Of a DNA stretch of 64,000 nucleotides, positions 44,966 to 54,500 are shown one piece after another (positions within the stretch are counted from its first letter, which is position 1; every line of letters starts with the position of its first letter). Made by a program: the position numbers and the translations under genes. The DNA comes from an uncultured Eubacteriales bacterium (lineage in GTDB: Bacteria; Bacillota; Clostridia; Christensenellales; Aristaeellaceae), in assembly GCA_902765395.1 (NCBI GenBank), contig CACWZP010000001.1, positions 62,001-126,000 on the forward strand, in the 5' to 3' direction. A model generated the notes under the pieces. It did not search any database. It had not been told where the DNA came from and was given only the letters and a program-made list of their open reading frames with translations.

Positions 44966-45898
44966 TCAATCCGCGAACAGCGGGGTGGACAGGTACCGGT
45001 CGCCGGTGTCCGGCAGCAGCACCACGATGGTCTTGCCCGCGTTCTCGGGCCGCTTGGCCAGCTGGATGCCCGCCCAGGCCGCCGCGCCGGAGGAGATGCC
45101 CACCAGCACGCCCTCCTGGCGGCCGATGGCCTTGCCGGTGGCGAAGGCGTCCTCGTTGGTGACGGTGATGATCTCGTCGTACACGCCCGTGTCCAGTACC
45201 TTCGGCACAAAGCCCGCGCCGATGCCCTGGATCTTGTGGGGGCCGCCCACGCCGGTGGACAGCACGGGGGAGGCGGCGGGCTCCACGGCCACCACCTTCA
45301 CGCCGGGCTTCTTCGACTTCAGGTACTGGCCCACGCCGGTGACGGTGCCGCCGGTGCCCACGCCCGCCACGAAGATGTCCACCTCGCCGTCGGTATCCTC
45401 GAAGATCTCCGGGCCGGTGCTCTCGATGTGGGCCTTGGGGTTGGCCGGGTTGTCGAACTGGGCGGGGATGAAGCTGCCCTCGATCTCCTTCGCCAGCTCT
45501 TCCGCCTTGGCGATGGCGCCCTTCATGCCCTTGGCGCCCTCGGTCAACACGATCTCGGCCCCGTAGGCGGCGATCAGCTGGCGGCGCTCCACCGACATGG
45601 TCTCCGGCATCACGATGATGATCTTATAGCCCCGCGCCGCGGCCACGGCGGCCAGACCGATGCCGGTGTTGCCGGAGGTGGGCTCGATGATGGTCGCGCC
45701 AGGCTTCAGGCGGCCCGAGGCCTCCGCGTCGTCGATCATCGCCTTGGCGATGCGGTCCTTCACGCTGCCGGCGGGGTTGAAGTACTCCAGCTTCGCCAGC
45801 AGCCGGGCGCCCAGGCCTTCGGCCGCTTCGATGTGCTTCAGCTCGAGCAGCGGGGTCTTGCCGATCAACTGGTCGGCGGCGGTATAGATGCGTGCCAT
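44966..45898 (-). CDS. cysK: Cysteine synthase (O-acetylserine sulfhydrylase)
   Basis: PLP enzyme joining O-acetylserine and sulfide to give cysteine. 310 aa. PLP-Lys in [15 protein letters not shown]; substrate loop [16 protein letters not shown]; phosphate cup [10 protein letters not shown]; late [10 protein letters not shown]. The [11 protein letters not shown] start at 45898 follows GGGAGTG. First gene of a cysK-cysE pair, with a TTGACA-17-TATGCT promoter upstream. No T-box or CymR-type palindrome was recognised. Confidence 0.95.
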   Translation of the reverse strand: MARIYTAADQLIGKTPLLELKHIEAAEGLGARLLAKLEYFNPAGSVKDRIAKAMIDDAEASGRLKPGATIIEPTSGNTGIGLAAVAAARGYKIIIVMPETMSVERRQLIAAYGAEIVLTEGAKGMKGAIAKAEELAKEIEGSFIPAQFDNPANPKAHIESTGPEIFEDTDGEVDIFVAGVGTGGTVTGVGQYLKSKKPGVKVVAVEPAASPVLSTGVGGPHKIQGIGAGFVPKVLDTGVYDEIITVTNEDAFATGKAIGRQEGVLVGISSGAAAWAGIQLAKRPENAGKTIVVLLPDTGDRYLSTPLFAD

Positions 45899-45931
45899 AT
45901 TCAGCACTCCCTTCGCGGTTGGATTGGTATA

Positions 45932-45960
45932 AGCATATCATTTCTGTCGGCTTGTGTCAA
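45932..45960 (-). promoter_or_regulatory. Promoter of cysK
   Basis: Minus strand: TTGACA (45955-45960), 17-nt spacer, TATGCT (45932-45937). Confidence 0.8.
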
Positions 45961-46035
45961 TAGATTCAGCCTATATCGCTTCCCGATGACCGCCCATAGC
46001 TTTTGCCGATAACCGCCCCGCAGCCGGCTCCGTCC

Positions 46036-46147
46036 GCGAAAACGCCCCCGGCTTGTCATGCCGGCGGGAATGGCTCCGGTCTGCCCCGCCTGCGATAACG
46101 CCAACGGCCTGTCTTGCCTGCGAGAATGCTCCCGGCCCGACGGCCCT
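46036..46147. repeat. Four degenerate 28-nt tandem repeats
   Basis: Units at 46036-46063, 46064-46091, 46092-46119 and 46120-46147. Each starts GCG(A/G)(A/T/G)AA(C/T)G and ends in a C-rich CC(G/T). They are about 60-70% alike by eye and lie between the divergent cysK promoter and the tRNA-Thr promoter. A hairpin TCGCGGCA/TGCCGCGA follows (about 46167-46194). Confidence 0.65.
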
Positions 46148-46200
46148 GTCGCATCAAATGTAAAAAATCGCGGCATTCCCGTTATTTTGCCGCGAAACCC

Positions 46201-46229
46201 TTGCATTTTCACCCCGCCTGTAGTATAAT
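46201..46229 (+). promoter_or_regulatory. Promoter of tRNA-Thr
   Basis: TTGCAT (46201-46206), 17-nt spacer, TATAAT (46224-46229), 30 nt before the tRNA. Confidence 0.8.
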
Positions 46230-46259
46230 AACACCTGCGTTCGACGAAATGCGAACTGC

Positions 46260-46335
<76 letters not shown>

Positions 46336-46342
46336 CGAGAGG

Positions 46343-46372
46343 CCCTGAAAACACGGCGTTTTCAGGGTTTTT
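46343..46372 (+). terminator. Terminator of tRNA-Thr
   Basis: Stem CCCTGAAAAC/GTTTTCAGGG followed by TTTTTC, 8 nt after the tRNA. Confidence 0.85.
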
Positions 46373-46456
46373 CTTATGCCCATCGTACCCTTATAAGCGC
46401 CGAAAATCGAGCTTACCCTTGAAAATACCCTTTTAAAATTCCTTAACATTGAGCCG

Positions 46457-47692
46457 TCATCGACCAAATCCGTGAGGGAAAATGCCGCGATCAGGCTGTC
46501 TGTCGCCGGGATTTTGAGGCTCCTGCACGTCAATCAGATTATTGATTTTTGCAATTTCCCGATGCGCAGTATCCAAGGTAACGTGGGTGTAGGTGTTCAA
46601 CGTGAGGGCCACATCCTTGTGCCCCAGCATCTCCTGAACGACCTTCGCCGGCACACCCGCCTCCATCATTCGCGTGGCGAAGGTGTGCCGCAGGGCGTGC
46701 ATGCTAAACTTTTCCAGCTCGGCCCGCTTGATGATCTGATTCAGGTAGCGGTTCACCGTGTTGGCTTCGATGATCGTGCCCTTCGATGAACAGAAGACCA
46801 GATCGTTGGGATTCCAGTTCGGGTCCATCATGTGTACGCGTTGGCTCTGCATATGGTTCCTCAGAATCGGGATAATGTTGTCCACCATCGGGATTTTGCG
46901 GTAGCTCGTCCAGGTCTTGGGCTCCTTGATGGTATGGACGGCCTGACCGGTCACAGGGTCCTTGTAGCGCGTCGCGGACTGCCGGACCGTGATGGTCTTG
47001 TTTCGGAAGTCCACACAGTCCCAGGTAAGCCCCAGGAGCTCGCCGCGTCGCATTCCGGTACAGAGTGCCAGCATGAACATCGGCCTCAATTCAAAGCCGT
47101 CCAGGGCCTTTATGAAGCGTTCCTGTTCGTCGTGGGACAGGACACGGATCTGCGGCTTGGTCTGCTTGGGCATTTCCACGCCGTTCACCGGATTGCGGAT
47201 GATCATGCCGTTCGTCGCGGCCTGATCGAAAGCGTCGTGAAGCATATTCCGAATCTTCTGGATGTACGCCGTTGAGTACCCACCTGCGCCGCTGTCCTGC
47301 CGGATGCCGTCGCGCTGGAGGCTGTTGATGAACTTCTGGATGTCCGGCGTCTTGATGGAAGCCAGCTTTTTATGCCCAATCGCGGGCTTGATGATCGTGT
47401 CGATGATCCGCGTGTATTGGGTGTAGGTGATGGGTTCCAGAGCGCGGAACTTGTAGTCCTTCATCCATGTATCCAGCCACTCACCGAGCGTCCCGGTGCC
47501 ACAAGCAACCTGGCCCATCTCCACTTCGGCCAAAGCCATGCGGAGTTTTCTTCTTACAGAACGCTCATCCGGCGCATAGACAGATTTTTGAATCTGCCTG
47601 CCGTTCAGATCATACCCGGCTGTGTAGCGTGCTTCCCACGAACCGTTTGGCCTTTGGCGAATATTCCCTTCCGTTATACGATTGTCAGGCAT
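46457..47692 (-). CDS. int: Tyrosine site-specific integrase (Tn916 Int-like)
   Basis: Catalyses insertion and excision of the island. 411 aa, typical length. N-terminal AP2-like arm-binding domain (NGSWEARYTAGYDLNGRQIQ), SAM-like core-binding domain (about 70-165), catalytic domain with Arg in CTGMRRGELLGL, H-x-x-R in HALRHTFATRM, His in MLGHKD and the nucleophile Tyr in TLNTYTHV. All catalytic residues are intact. It overlaps the excisionase-like gene by 8 nt. Confidence 0.95.
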   Translation of the reverse strand: MPDNRITEGNIRQRPNGSWEARYTAGYDLNGRQIQKSVYAPDERSVRRKLRMALAEVEMGQVACGTGTLGEWLDTWMKDYKFRALEPITYTQYTRIIDTIIKPAIGHKKLASIKTPDIQKFINSLQRDGIRQDSGAGGYSTAYIQKIRNMLHDAFDQAATNGMIIRNPVNGVEMPKQTKPQIRVLSHDEQERFIKALDGFELRPMFMLALCTGMRRGELLGLTWDCVDFRNKTITVRQSATRYKDPVTGQAVHTIKEPKTWTSYRKIPMVDNIIPILRNHMQSQRVHMMDPNWNPNDLVFCSSKGTIIEANTVNRYLNQIIKRAELEKFSMHALRHTFATRMMEAGVPAKVVQEMLGHKDVALTLNTYTHVTLDTAHREIAKINNLIDVQEPQNPGDRQPDRGIFPHGFGR

Positions 47693-47954
47693 TTGCCATC
47701 CCCCTCAGTTGCTTGATGCGCGAGACATCAAACTCGCATTGGGGCTTGTAAGGGCACGAATCCAGCAGCCATGCCACAAAGAGCAGCTTCGGAACGCGGA
47801 CGCTGCCGCCTATGTACACGCTGGGGAAGCCCTTGCTGCGAACCAGCGCGTAAGCCGCCGTTCGCTTGATGCCCGTGATCTCCATCAGGTCATTGATCGT
47901 CAACAACTCGATTCCTGTCGCGTCAACCGCTTCCACAAGTTCAGCTCGTGCCAT
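47685..47954 (-). CDS. Excisionase-like DNA-binding protein
   Basis: 89 aa with a MerR/Xis-type winged helix (LLTINDLMEITGIKRTAAYA, VYIGGSVRVPKLLFVAWL). Excisionases of this size steer the integrase toward excision. The start at 47954 has TGGAGGT upstream; an in-frame ATG 15 nt earlier overlaps that site. Directly upstream of the integrase gene and translationally coupled to it. The C-terminus PYKPQCEFDVSRIKQLRGM is unusual. Confidence 0.82.
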   Translation of the reverse strand: MARAELVEAVDATGIELLTINDLMEITGIKRTAAYALVRSKGFPSVYIGGSVRVPKLLFVAWLLDSCPYKPQCEFDVSRIKQLRGMANA

Positions 47955-48511
47955 AGGGACAACCTCCATTTCATACGTCTATGTCAAGTTGTGTTGCAAC
48001 GGGTTCATTATAAAAATGCCTTCCATGCGCCGCTGGGTGCGGACCATAGCCAGCCCGTCGCGCTGCTGCGCGGCAGGTCGCTCCCCCCGATTCGACGGGC
48101 TGCCCCTTATCCGTGACGATAGCCAGGCAGAAGTATCATTGTCCTGGGATCACCCCTCCACACCCGTTCCCAGCGGGTGCATGGTTCAAGGCAATATGAT
48201 TAGGCAACCGGCCCGAAGGGCGGTTGGCCGGGTCGGCGGCTCCGCGAAGCGCAGACGCCGACAATCAACAGGATATGCCTCCGGCGCTGTGTGCGCCGCA
48301 GAACGTGCCGCTCGTGCCTTGGGCTTTGTTTCGCCGTGGACGGATCGGTTCCGCAGGCAGTCTTGGCGAGCTTGGGTTCTCCCATTGTGTTCACATGGAA
48401 AAGCTATTCAGTTGTCAAAGATCATTGGTTCAACTGAGCGGGTATAAAATAACCCCCTCATAATGTAAAGCCAAAAAATTGAAGGGGCTACAACCTACAT
48501 TGGGTAAGATT
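47955..48511. other. Non-coding stretch in the island's integration module
   Basis: About 560 nt, still GC-rich until 48420. No convincing gene on either strand; several open frames overlap without ribosome binding sites. It may hold promoters or control sites of the int module. Confidence 0.5.
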
Positions 48512-49009
48512 TTACTCAATCTTAACCCTTAACTTCAGGTATATCCTGCCTAAGCGCCTGCTAATTGCCTGCTGAGAGACGCCATACATCTTTGCCAGCT
48601 CTGTTGTCGGTATGTCAGCAAAGTGATGTTGGTAGATCAACAGCTGATCCATCTCAGGCAATCGCATCAGTGCTTTAGCCAGGGCATCATTCATAATCTT
48701 CTTTTCAACAACTGCGCTGACATCCTGTTCGGAATCTGTCAAGATGGTATTAAGCGTTTCTTCCGGCAGATCGTCGAGAGACACATTATTCTTTAATGCA
48801 AGTTCTTTTTGATACCTCTGCCGACGCTTCTCGCTCTTCATGGCCTTGTATTCATCTGGCCGCGCTTCCATCAGGAAGCCATCCTCGAACAAGAATTTCC
48901 TGTCCCTGAAAGAGCTGTCATTTTTCCTCATTTCATACAATTCCTGAAAGGAAATTTCGATGTATTCATTATCTTTCAGAATAAAGACCTTCTTGGGCGT
49001 GTGATCCAC
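48512..49009 (-). CDS. Sigma-70 region 4-like regulator of the mobile element
   Basis: 165 aa. C-terminal helix-turn-helix of sigma region 4 (ALMRLPEMDQLLIYQHHFAD, then TELAKMYGVSQQAISRRLGR). Similar proteins occur in Tn916/Tn1549-type elements, where they control excision genes. The N-terminal half is charged and has no region 2, so it is not a full sigma factor. GTG start behind GGAGG. A perfect 8-bp inverted repeat lies just upstream. Confidence 0.8.
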   Translation of the reverse strand: MDHTPKKVFILKDNEYIEISFQELYEMRKNDSSFRDRKFLFEDGFLMEARPDEYKAMKSEKRRQRYQKELALKNNVSLDDLPEETLNTILTDSEQDVSAVVEKKIMNDALAKALMRLPEMDQLLIYQHHFADIPTTELAKMYGVSQQAISRRLGRIYLKLRVKIE

Positions 49010-49031
49010 AGTAATTCCTCCATTCGCTGAT

Positions 49032-49051
49032 TGATGTTTGTGAAAACATCA
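49032..49051. promoter_or_regulatory. Inverted repeat upstream of the sigma-like gene
   Basis: Arms TGATGTTT and AAACATCA with a 4-nt centre, 22 nt before the GTG start. A likely operator or a small hairpin. Confidence 0.5.
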
Positions 49052-49550
49052 GCGATGGAGGCCCGCGGCATCGAAAGAGCATTATCGTAGAGTATCTAGT
49101 AATAAACCTGCTGATATCCTTTCGGTCAGGGCTTAAGTTATTCATGAATTGCGTGTACTTGCATAAACAAATTGGCTGTGATCGAAAACCATCTTTCGCA
49201 AAAAGAGGTAATGATATCTTGTTGTAGTAACGGGCATATGCAAAACCAACGGTGTGATATTTTATAAGACAAACTACTGAATGAATTGGGAAAGGATATG
49301 ATCAAGGATTTGTAGATAAAAGTACTAAATCGAATTTGCAAATAGATAGTATATAGTGTCTCTTTCTTCAGAGTGTTTGGAATATATGCCAAATCGAGTC
49401 TTCCAAACCTGTTGAAGCACAGGTAGAGCGCTAATCGATTTGCATTACTCTGAGATCTTGTTCTAAGAAGTTGAATTAAATAGTATGTATGTTGGCTGAT
49501 GCATACTATCATCAGAATAAAGAGTCAAAGAATGAGGAGGATACTGAAAA
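49052..49550. other. AT-rich intergenic stretch
   Basis: No gene seen. The inverted repeat ATAGTATG/CATACTAT (49480-49487 and 49502-49509) lies about 40-70 nt before the TIR-like gene and may belong to its control region. Confidence 0.45.
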
Positions 49551-50216
49551 ATGACCAAAGAGGAAGTTAGAGCGATTGTGACAAAGAATGGATACGCGGT
49601 AGTAGAAGAAAACAGGACAGGGAACAATCTTGGAACTGTGCTGAAGCTCAACAATGGGTGTATAGTAAACTGTTGGGATAACGGAAATCATAACTGTCAG
49701 GGGAAGAATAAAGAAGCTGTTGAATTTCTTTTTACACAAACTGGTGAAACAAAAGCGAAGGTGAATAGAAAAGTATTTGTTGTCTATGGACACGATACAA
49801 ATGCCCGAACCCAGCTTGAAGCTATGCTTCGCCGCTGGGATCTTGAGCCGCTGATACTGGATCAGCTGGCTTCATCTGGTCAAACAATCATTGAAAAGTT
49901 GGAAGAATACACTCCGCAAGCATCTTTTGGAATCGTATTAGCAACACCTGATGATGTCGGTTACGCAAAGAATAATGAAGCTAACAAGAAGTTTCGCGTC
50001 AGGCAAAATGTAGTATTAGAGATGGGAATGCTTTTGGCGGCAAAAGGAAGGGATAAAGTTGCCATTCTTCTTTCTCAAACGGAGGATATGGAGAAACCAT
50101 CGGATATTGATGGATTAATCTATATACCTTTTAGAGATAATGTTGAAGAAGTCAAGCTATCGCTGGCTAAAGAGATGCAAAAGAATGGATATATTATTGA
50201 CATAGGAAGGTTATGA
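49551..50216 (+). CDS. Stand-alone TIR-like NADase-type defence protein (PF10137-like)
   Basis: 221 aa. The C-terminal part from about residue 74 matches the predicted nucleotide-binding TIR-like fold: KVFVVYGHDTNARTQLEAML, RRWDLEPLILDQ, IIEKLEEYTPQASFGIVLAT, and RVRQNVVLEMGMLLAAKG, in which the Glu of the LEMG motif is the likely catalytic residue. The first 70 residues form a small separate domain (EEVRAIVTKNGYAVVEENR). TIR domains of this type act in CBASS and related abortive-infection systems by consuming NAD+. No cyclase or STING domain is adjacent; an IS insertion separates it from the next cargo operon. Confidence 0.82.
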   Translation: MTKEEVRAIVTKNGYAVVEENRTGNNLGTVLKLNNGCIVNCWDNGNHNCQGKNKEAVEFLFTQTGETKAKVNRKVFVVYGHDTNARTQLEAMLRRWDLEPLILDQLASSGQTIIEKLEEYTPQASFGIVLATPDDVGYAKNNEANKKFRVRQNVVLEMGMLLAAKGRDKVAILLSQTEDMEKPSDIDGLIYIPFRDNVEEVKLSLAKEMQKNGYIIDIGRL

Positions 50217-50501
50217 GCATTATTAAAACCTATTGTTAACCTGGTCACATTAGTATAGAAATCTTTGCTTATAATATAATAGCATTGCTGGAATGTAATA
50301 AACAGCAGGAGGCATTGTTCGTCATTCTGCGAGAAAGAGAGAATTGTGCGTGCTGTATACATAGAAGGGAAAGCAGTTATTGTATGAATCATTACAAGCG
50401 GCATCTTGGAGAAGAGATAACCAAAACGAAGTGAAGAATGAGGACTCATCTGGTATAGTTGGAATTGCGAAAACAACAGCCAGAAAGAGAGGTCATTCTT
50501 C
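50217..50501. other. AT-rich gap before the IS481-type insertion
   Basis: No gene. The last 60 nt probably belong to the insertion sequence (left end not defined). Confidence 0.4.
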
Positions 50502-51437
50502 ATGGATAGAATAACACAGGACATCCGGTTTCGTCAATCCCTGCTGCGGTACGCGGAGAAGCACGGCGTCCCGAAAGCCTGCCGGAGGTACAACAAGAGA
50601 TCGTCGTACATCTACTTCTGGCGGGCACGGTGGGATGGCAGCATAGAATCATAGCGTGAGTTGCCGAAGCGGCCGCACCATCATCCCAACCAGCACACCG
50701 AGGCGGAGCTCAAGCTGATTCGGGATATGCGCAGGCGCAACCCCAGGCTCGGCGTGGTGGAACTGTGGCACCGGCTGCGCAAGCGAGGCTATACCCGGCA
50801 TGTCGGCTCTCTCTATCGGGTGTTACACCGTCTCGGCATGCTCCCGGCGGCGAAGAAGAAAAAGAAGTTCGTCGCCAAACCGTATGAGCAGATGACGCAT
50901 CCTGGCGAACGCGTACAGATCGACGTGAAGGTCGTCCCACGCAGCTGCATCGCCGACCCGAACCTGCGCCTGTTCCAGTACACCGCCATCGACGAGTTCA
51001 CACGCCTGCGATGCCTCGGCGCCTGTGAGGAGCAGAGCACCTTCTCCTCCGCCGATTTCCTCAGAAAGACCGTCGCCTGGTTCGCCCGGCGCGGTATTCG
51101 CGTCGAGTGCGTCCAGACCGACAACGGCTTCGAGTTCACCAACCGCTTCGCCAACTCCAACAGTGATCTCCTGACCGCCTTTGAAGCCGCCGCTGCCGAT
51201 CTCGGCGTCCGTCACAAGCTGATTCGCCCCTACACTCCCAGACACAACGGCAAGGTCGAACGCAGCCACAGGGAAGACCAGAAGCGCTTCTATGATACCC
51301 ACCGCTTCTTCTCGCTCGCCGACTTTGGCGGGCAGCTCGCTGCCCACCAATCCCGCTCCAACAATATCCCCATGAGGCCCCTCGGTTGGCTCTCCCCTAT
51401 GGAGTTCCTTCGCTCCTTCTCTCCCCAAGATGTTTGA
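50502..51437 (+). pseudogene. IS481-family transposase broken by an in-frame TAG
   Basis: One frame with an amber codon at 50652-50654. Before it are 50 codons encoding an N-terminal HTH-like part (RFRQSLLRYAEKHGVPKACR). After it are 259 codons with the integrase core: QIDVKVVP, DEFTRLRCLG, QTDNGFEFTNRF, and NGKVERSHREDQKRF carrying the DDE acids. Both parts align end to end as one IS481 transposase, so the stop is a mutation rather than a frameshifted two-ORF design. A TTG at 50661 could restart translation. GC content is high, unlike the surrounding island. Terminal inverted repeats were not identified with confidence. Confidence 0.85.
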
Positions 51438-51477
51438 CAAACCTACAATTTGAATGTATGGAAAAAGGCAAAAGGTG

Positions 51478-51506
51478 TTGAAATAGAACTATTGTCGTGA
51501 TATACT
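51478..51506 (+). promoter_or_regulatory. Promoter of the four-gene relay-type operon
   Basis: TTGAAA (51478-51483), 17-nt spacer, TATACT (51501-51506). The -10 box is also one arm of TATAC-TTTTT-GTATA (51501-51515), a possible operator. Confidence 0.7.
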
Positions 51507-51570
51507 TTTTGTATACAAAGGTTAAAAGGAAGAGCTAAAAGAAATCAATACACGAGAAGGCGGAAACGAA

Positions 51571-54500
51571 ATGGACGGTTATAAGGCTTTAATCGAATGT
51601 ATATGCAGCGAGCGTTCGTTGATCGATGTTTTCAATTTTCTTAATGCTGTCTTTCATAAAGATATTTATTCCCAAAACAAGTTGAGTTTAGTTCCAACTT
51701 TTGCATTTCACCTGTCGGAACTTGGAGAAGAAAAACAGCAACATAAAGGAACAAGCCCAGAAATCAACCTATCCAACATGAAGCGCTTTCTTGGCTTTGG
51801 ACAGAATGATTTAGATCGCACACAAATTGTCTTGACTATTACGGTCGAAGATGATACTGATTTGGACATATTTACCTACCGCTACTTCTTTCTCATCTTG
51901 AATAAGCTGCTGCGAAAGCAGGACTTGGCATATCTCGACTGTCCAGATGCTTATTATCATAAGGTTGGCAGCTATTTCTTTTTGCAGACTTTATCCCAGA
52001 CTCCTGTGGAATTACGCCAGCGTAAGGACGGTGGAAAGAGTAAGAAGCTCCCACAGGATTTTACACTCTCATCGGAATGGTTGCCGGCAATATATTTATG
52101 TAACCGCAATAGTGAATTATATAAAGTTTTGGCAAATCCTCTTTTCAATAGCATGGATGAGCTAAAGACAGCTTTACAGAGTCATTCTAATAAAGGCAGC
52201 CGACTATACTTCGCACAATATGAAAAGCTAAGAGAAAAGCCATTAAGGGAACAGTATACCTTCTGTCTGAAACACTATTTTATGGGCTGGCTCAACGGAA
52301 TGATCTCTGAGTCCAAGGTTACGGAACGACTCCAAAGCGCTCCGGGAATCGCGCAGCTGTTGTTTGCTCTGTTGTGTAGGAAAATCTGGGGGTACAATAA
52401 ACAATTAAGTTGGCGCGACGCGGAAATGCTTTTAGACATTTGCTTTGACTTCGGAGATTGCATTCTGCAGGTGGCAGAGAATATAGTCAGCCATACAGAA
52501 GGTGGCGTTCTTAGTGTCCGAATCAATGATAACTGGGAAAAGATTAGGCATTTGTTTCAACCGAAAAACCCGGAAAAAGCTCGTTGGTATATGAGGATCT
52601 CCCTTGTCGATTACTCTCATAGAAGCATTTTGGATAATGTGAAGGCAAAGTCCGGAATTGAGGGACTGACGCTCTCTCACATATTTATGGACCCGAAAGT
52701 AATCAATGGCATGCCACATCAGAAGTATCAGCGAACCGCTGAGGCTTATGAAAAATACCTGAACGGTTCGGAGCAGATCATCCACCATTATGGGCTGGCA
52801 GTTTTCCGCGATATAGTCAGCCAGTACGGAGGTTGTTTCACGGTCAAAAGCAGTACGCAGAGTCGCATAACAAACGAAGAGTCATATGCACCGGAGTCTG
52901 AGAGTATTGCCTACCACGGTAAAGAGCAGAATATCCCACATATCCCAGGAAGTGAATATGACATTTTACTCCCATTGGATAAGGAATTTCTGGAGAAACA
53001 GAGACAGCCGAGCAACCCTTCGGTCCTGCTGAAACCGAAATACATCGTCTCTTCCGTACATAGAGAGGTGGTATTCGAGAATGATACCTCGAATCATTTT
53101 AACGGGCCTCTCTCCTATGTGGTCCACACCGCAGTATCCGCGGATACACTGGGATACCAGCAAATGAAGGAGCAGGTGATTAAGCAATCGGCTCAGATTT
53201 TAGCGGATAAGCTGCTGGCAAAAGGATCGGAAAAGATTAAGAATAGTGTTTTCTACTTTTATCTCTCCGATATAGCAGAGAGGGTTTTTGGTCGCACAGA
53301 AATCGTGGCCAAAATCATTTTACAGGTCATTGCCGAATTGAAGGCCAAGATGGGATGGCAAAACAATGAACAGGATTGGATGTGTTTGGTTCTTTATGGT
53401 TTCTCAGAGAATAGGTTGGTGCAGTTTGCCCGGCAATTCGCCTTGTTTTACCACCGCAGCAGAGGAAATCATCTTATGCAGGGATGTCAGCTTTATGCGG
53501 TGTCGGAGAACTATCAGGCGGAGGTATTGTTCGCCGGGGTCAGGCTGAGCGTTATTTCCGATTACTGTAGGAGCCGGCGATTAGTGACGGGTGCCTCTTT
53601 GGGTATATCCGATCTTTTGACCCGTATCGCTAGCAGAGAAATGACTGTCGCTGGGGACTGGGAAGAGATAGAGCCATTCCCATTTGATTTACTGGCGCGG
53701 ATGGAGCGGGTGGAGCACCCACAAGACAGAGAGCAGATCATGCTTTCACGGCATAACAAATGGTATCATAAAAACTTGGAAACTGTTCTACAAAATGACA
53801 TACATAGTGGGGATTTGGGATGCTGCCTGCGGAGAGTACATGTCCGAGTGGGCAACGTACATTTGAATACCTTCTATGAGGGACAACTCCTCTTCGCCAA
53901 TCTCTACTGGTACCAAATATTTGCTCATTATATTTGTGACACGCTACTGGCTGATAATAAACTCGATGGGACGGAAGACATTCTTCTGTATGGCTATGAG
54001 ACTTACTCAGAGCAGATGTTGTTTGCTGCGACCCAGAAACTTAGAGAAAAAGGGCGTAGGGTATATTACGCCGTTTTTGAGAATCCAAAGTACATAACTG
54101 CAGCAGAACTAAGCGAGCAACGGGTACGCTATTTAGAGAAGCTTCTAGACACCCCAGTTCAAAGACTCTGCGTGGTCTATCTTTACGGCATTGGGACAAC
54201 ACTAACAACCATCAGCCAGAAAATGAATGTACAACTAGAATACGCTTTTCAGAAAAGTGGAAAGAAGGAATTGCTTGACCAGGCATACAAAAAAGGTATT
54301 GTGATTGTCCAGGTATCCGATAAAAACCGATTTCAATGCGATCGGGAAAACTATACCGTTTCTGGTCAGGAAGGGGATTTGGACTTTCTGACCAATGGAG
54401 TGTGCAACTATTTGATAGAGATACAGACTGATTGGAACCGGGCAGAGGAATGCCCGTTATGTCTGCGGGCAAATTCCTATTTAGACGAGCAGCCATTGAT

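Noticed and set aside
46036..46147. Possible CRISPR array in the 28-nt repeats
   Set aside because: The repeats are degenerate and contiguous, with no spacer-repeat alternation.
45900..46259. T-box or other riboswitch controlling cysK
   Set aside because: No T-box consensus (AGGGTGG..CCGCG), SAM-box or c-di-GMP aptamer pattern could be seen in the leader.
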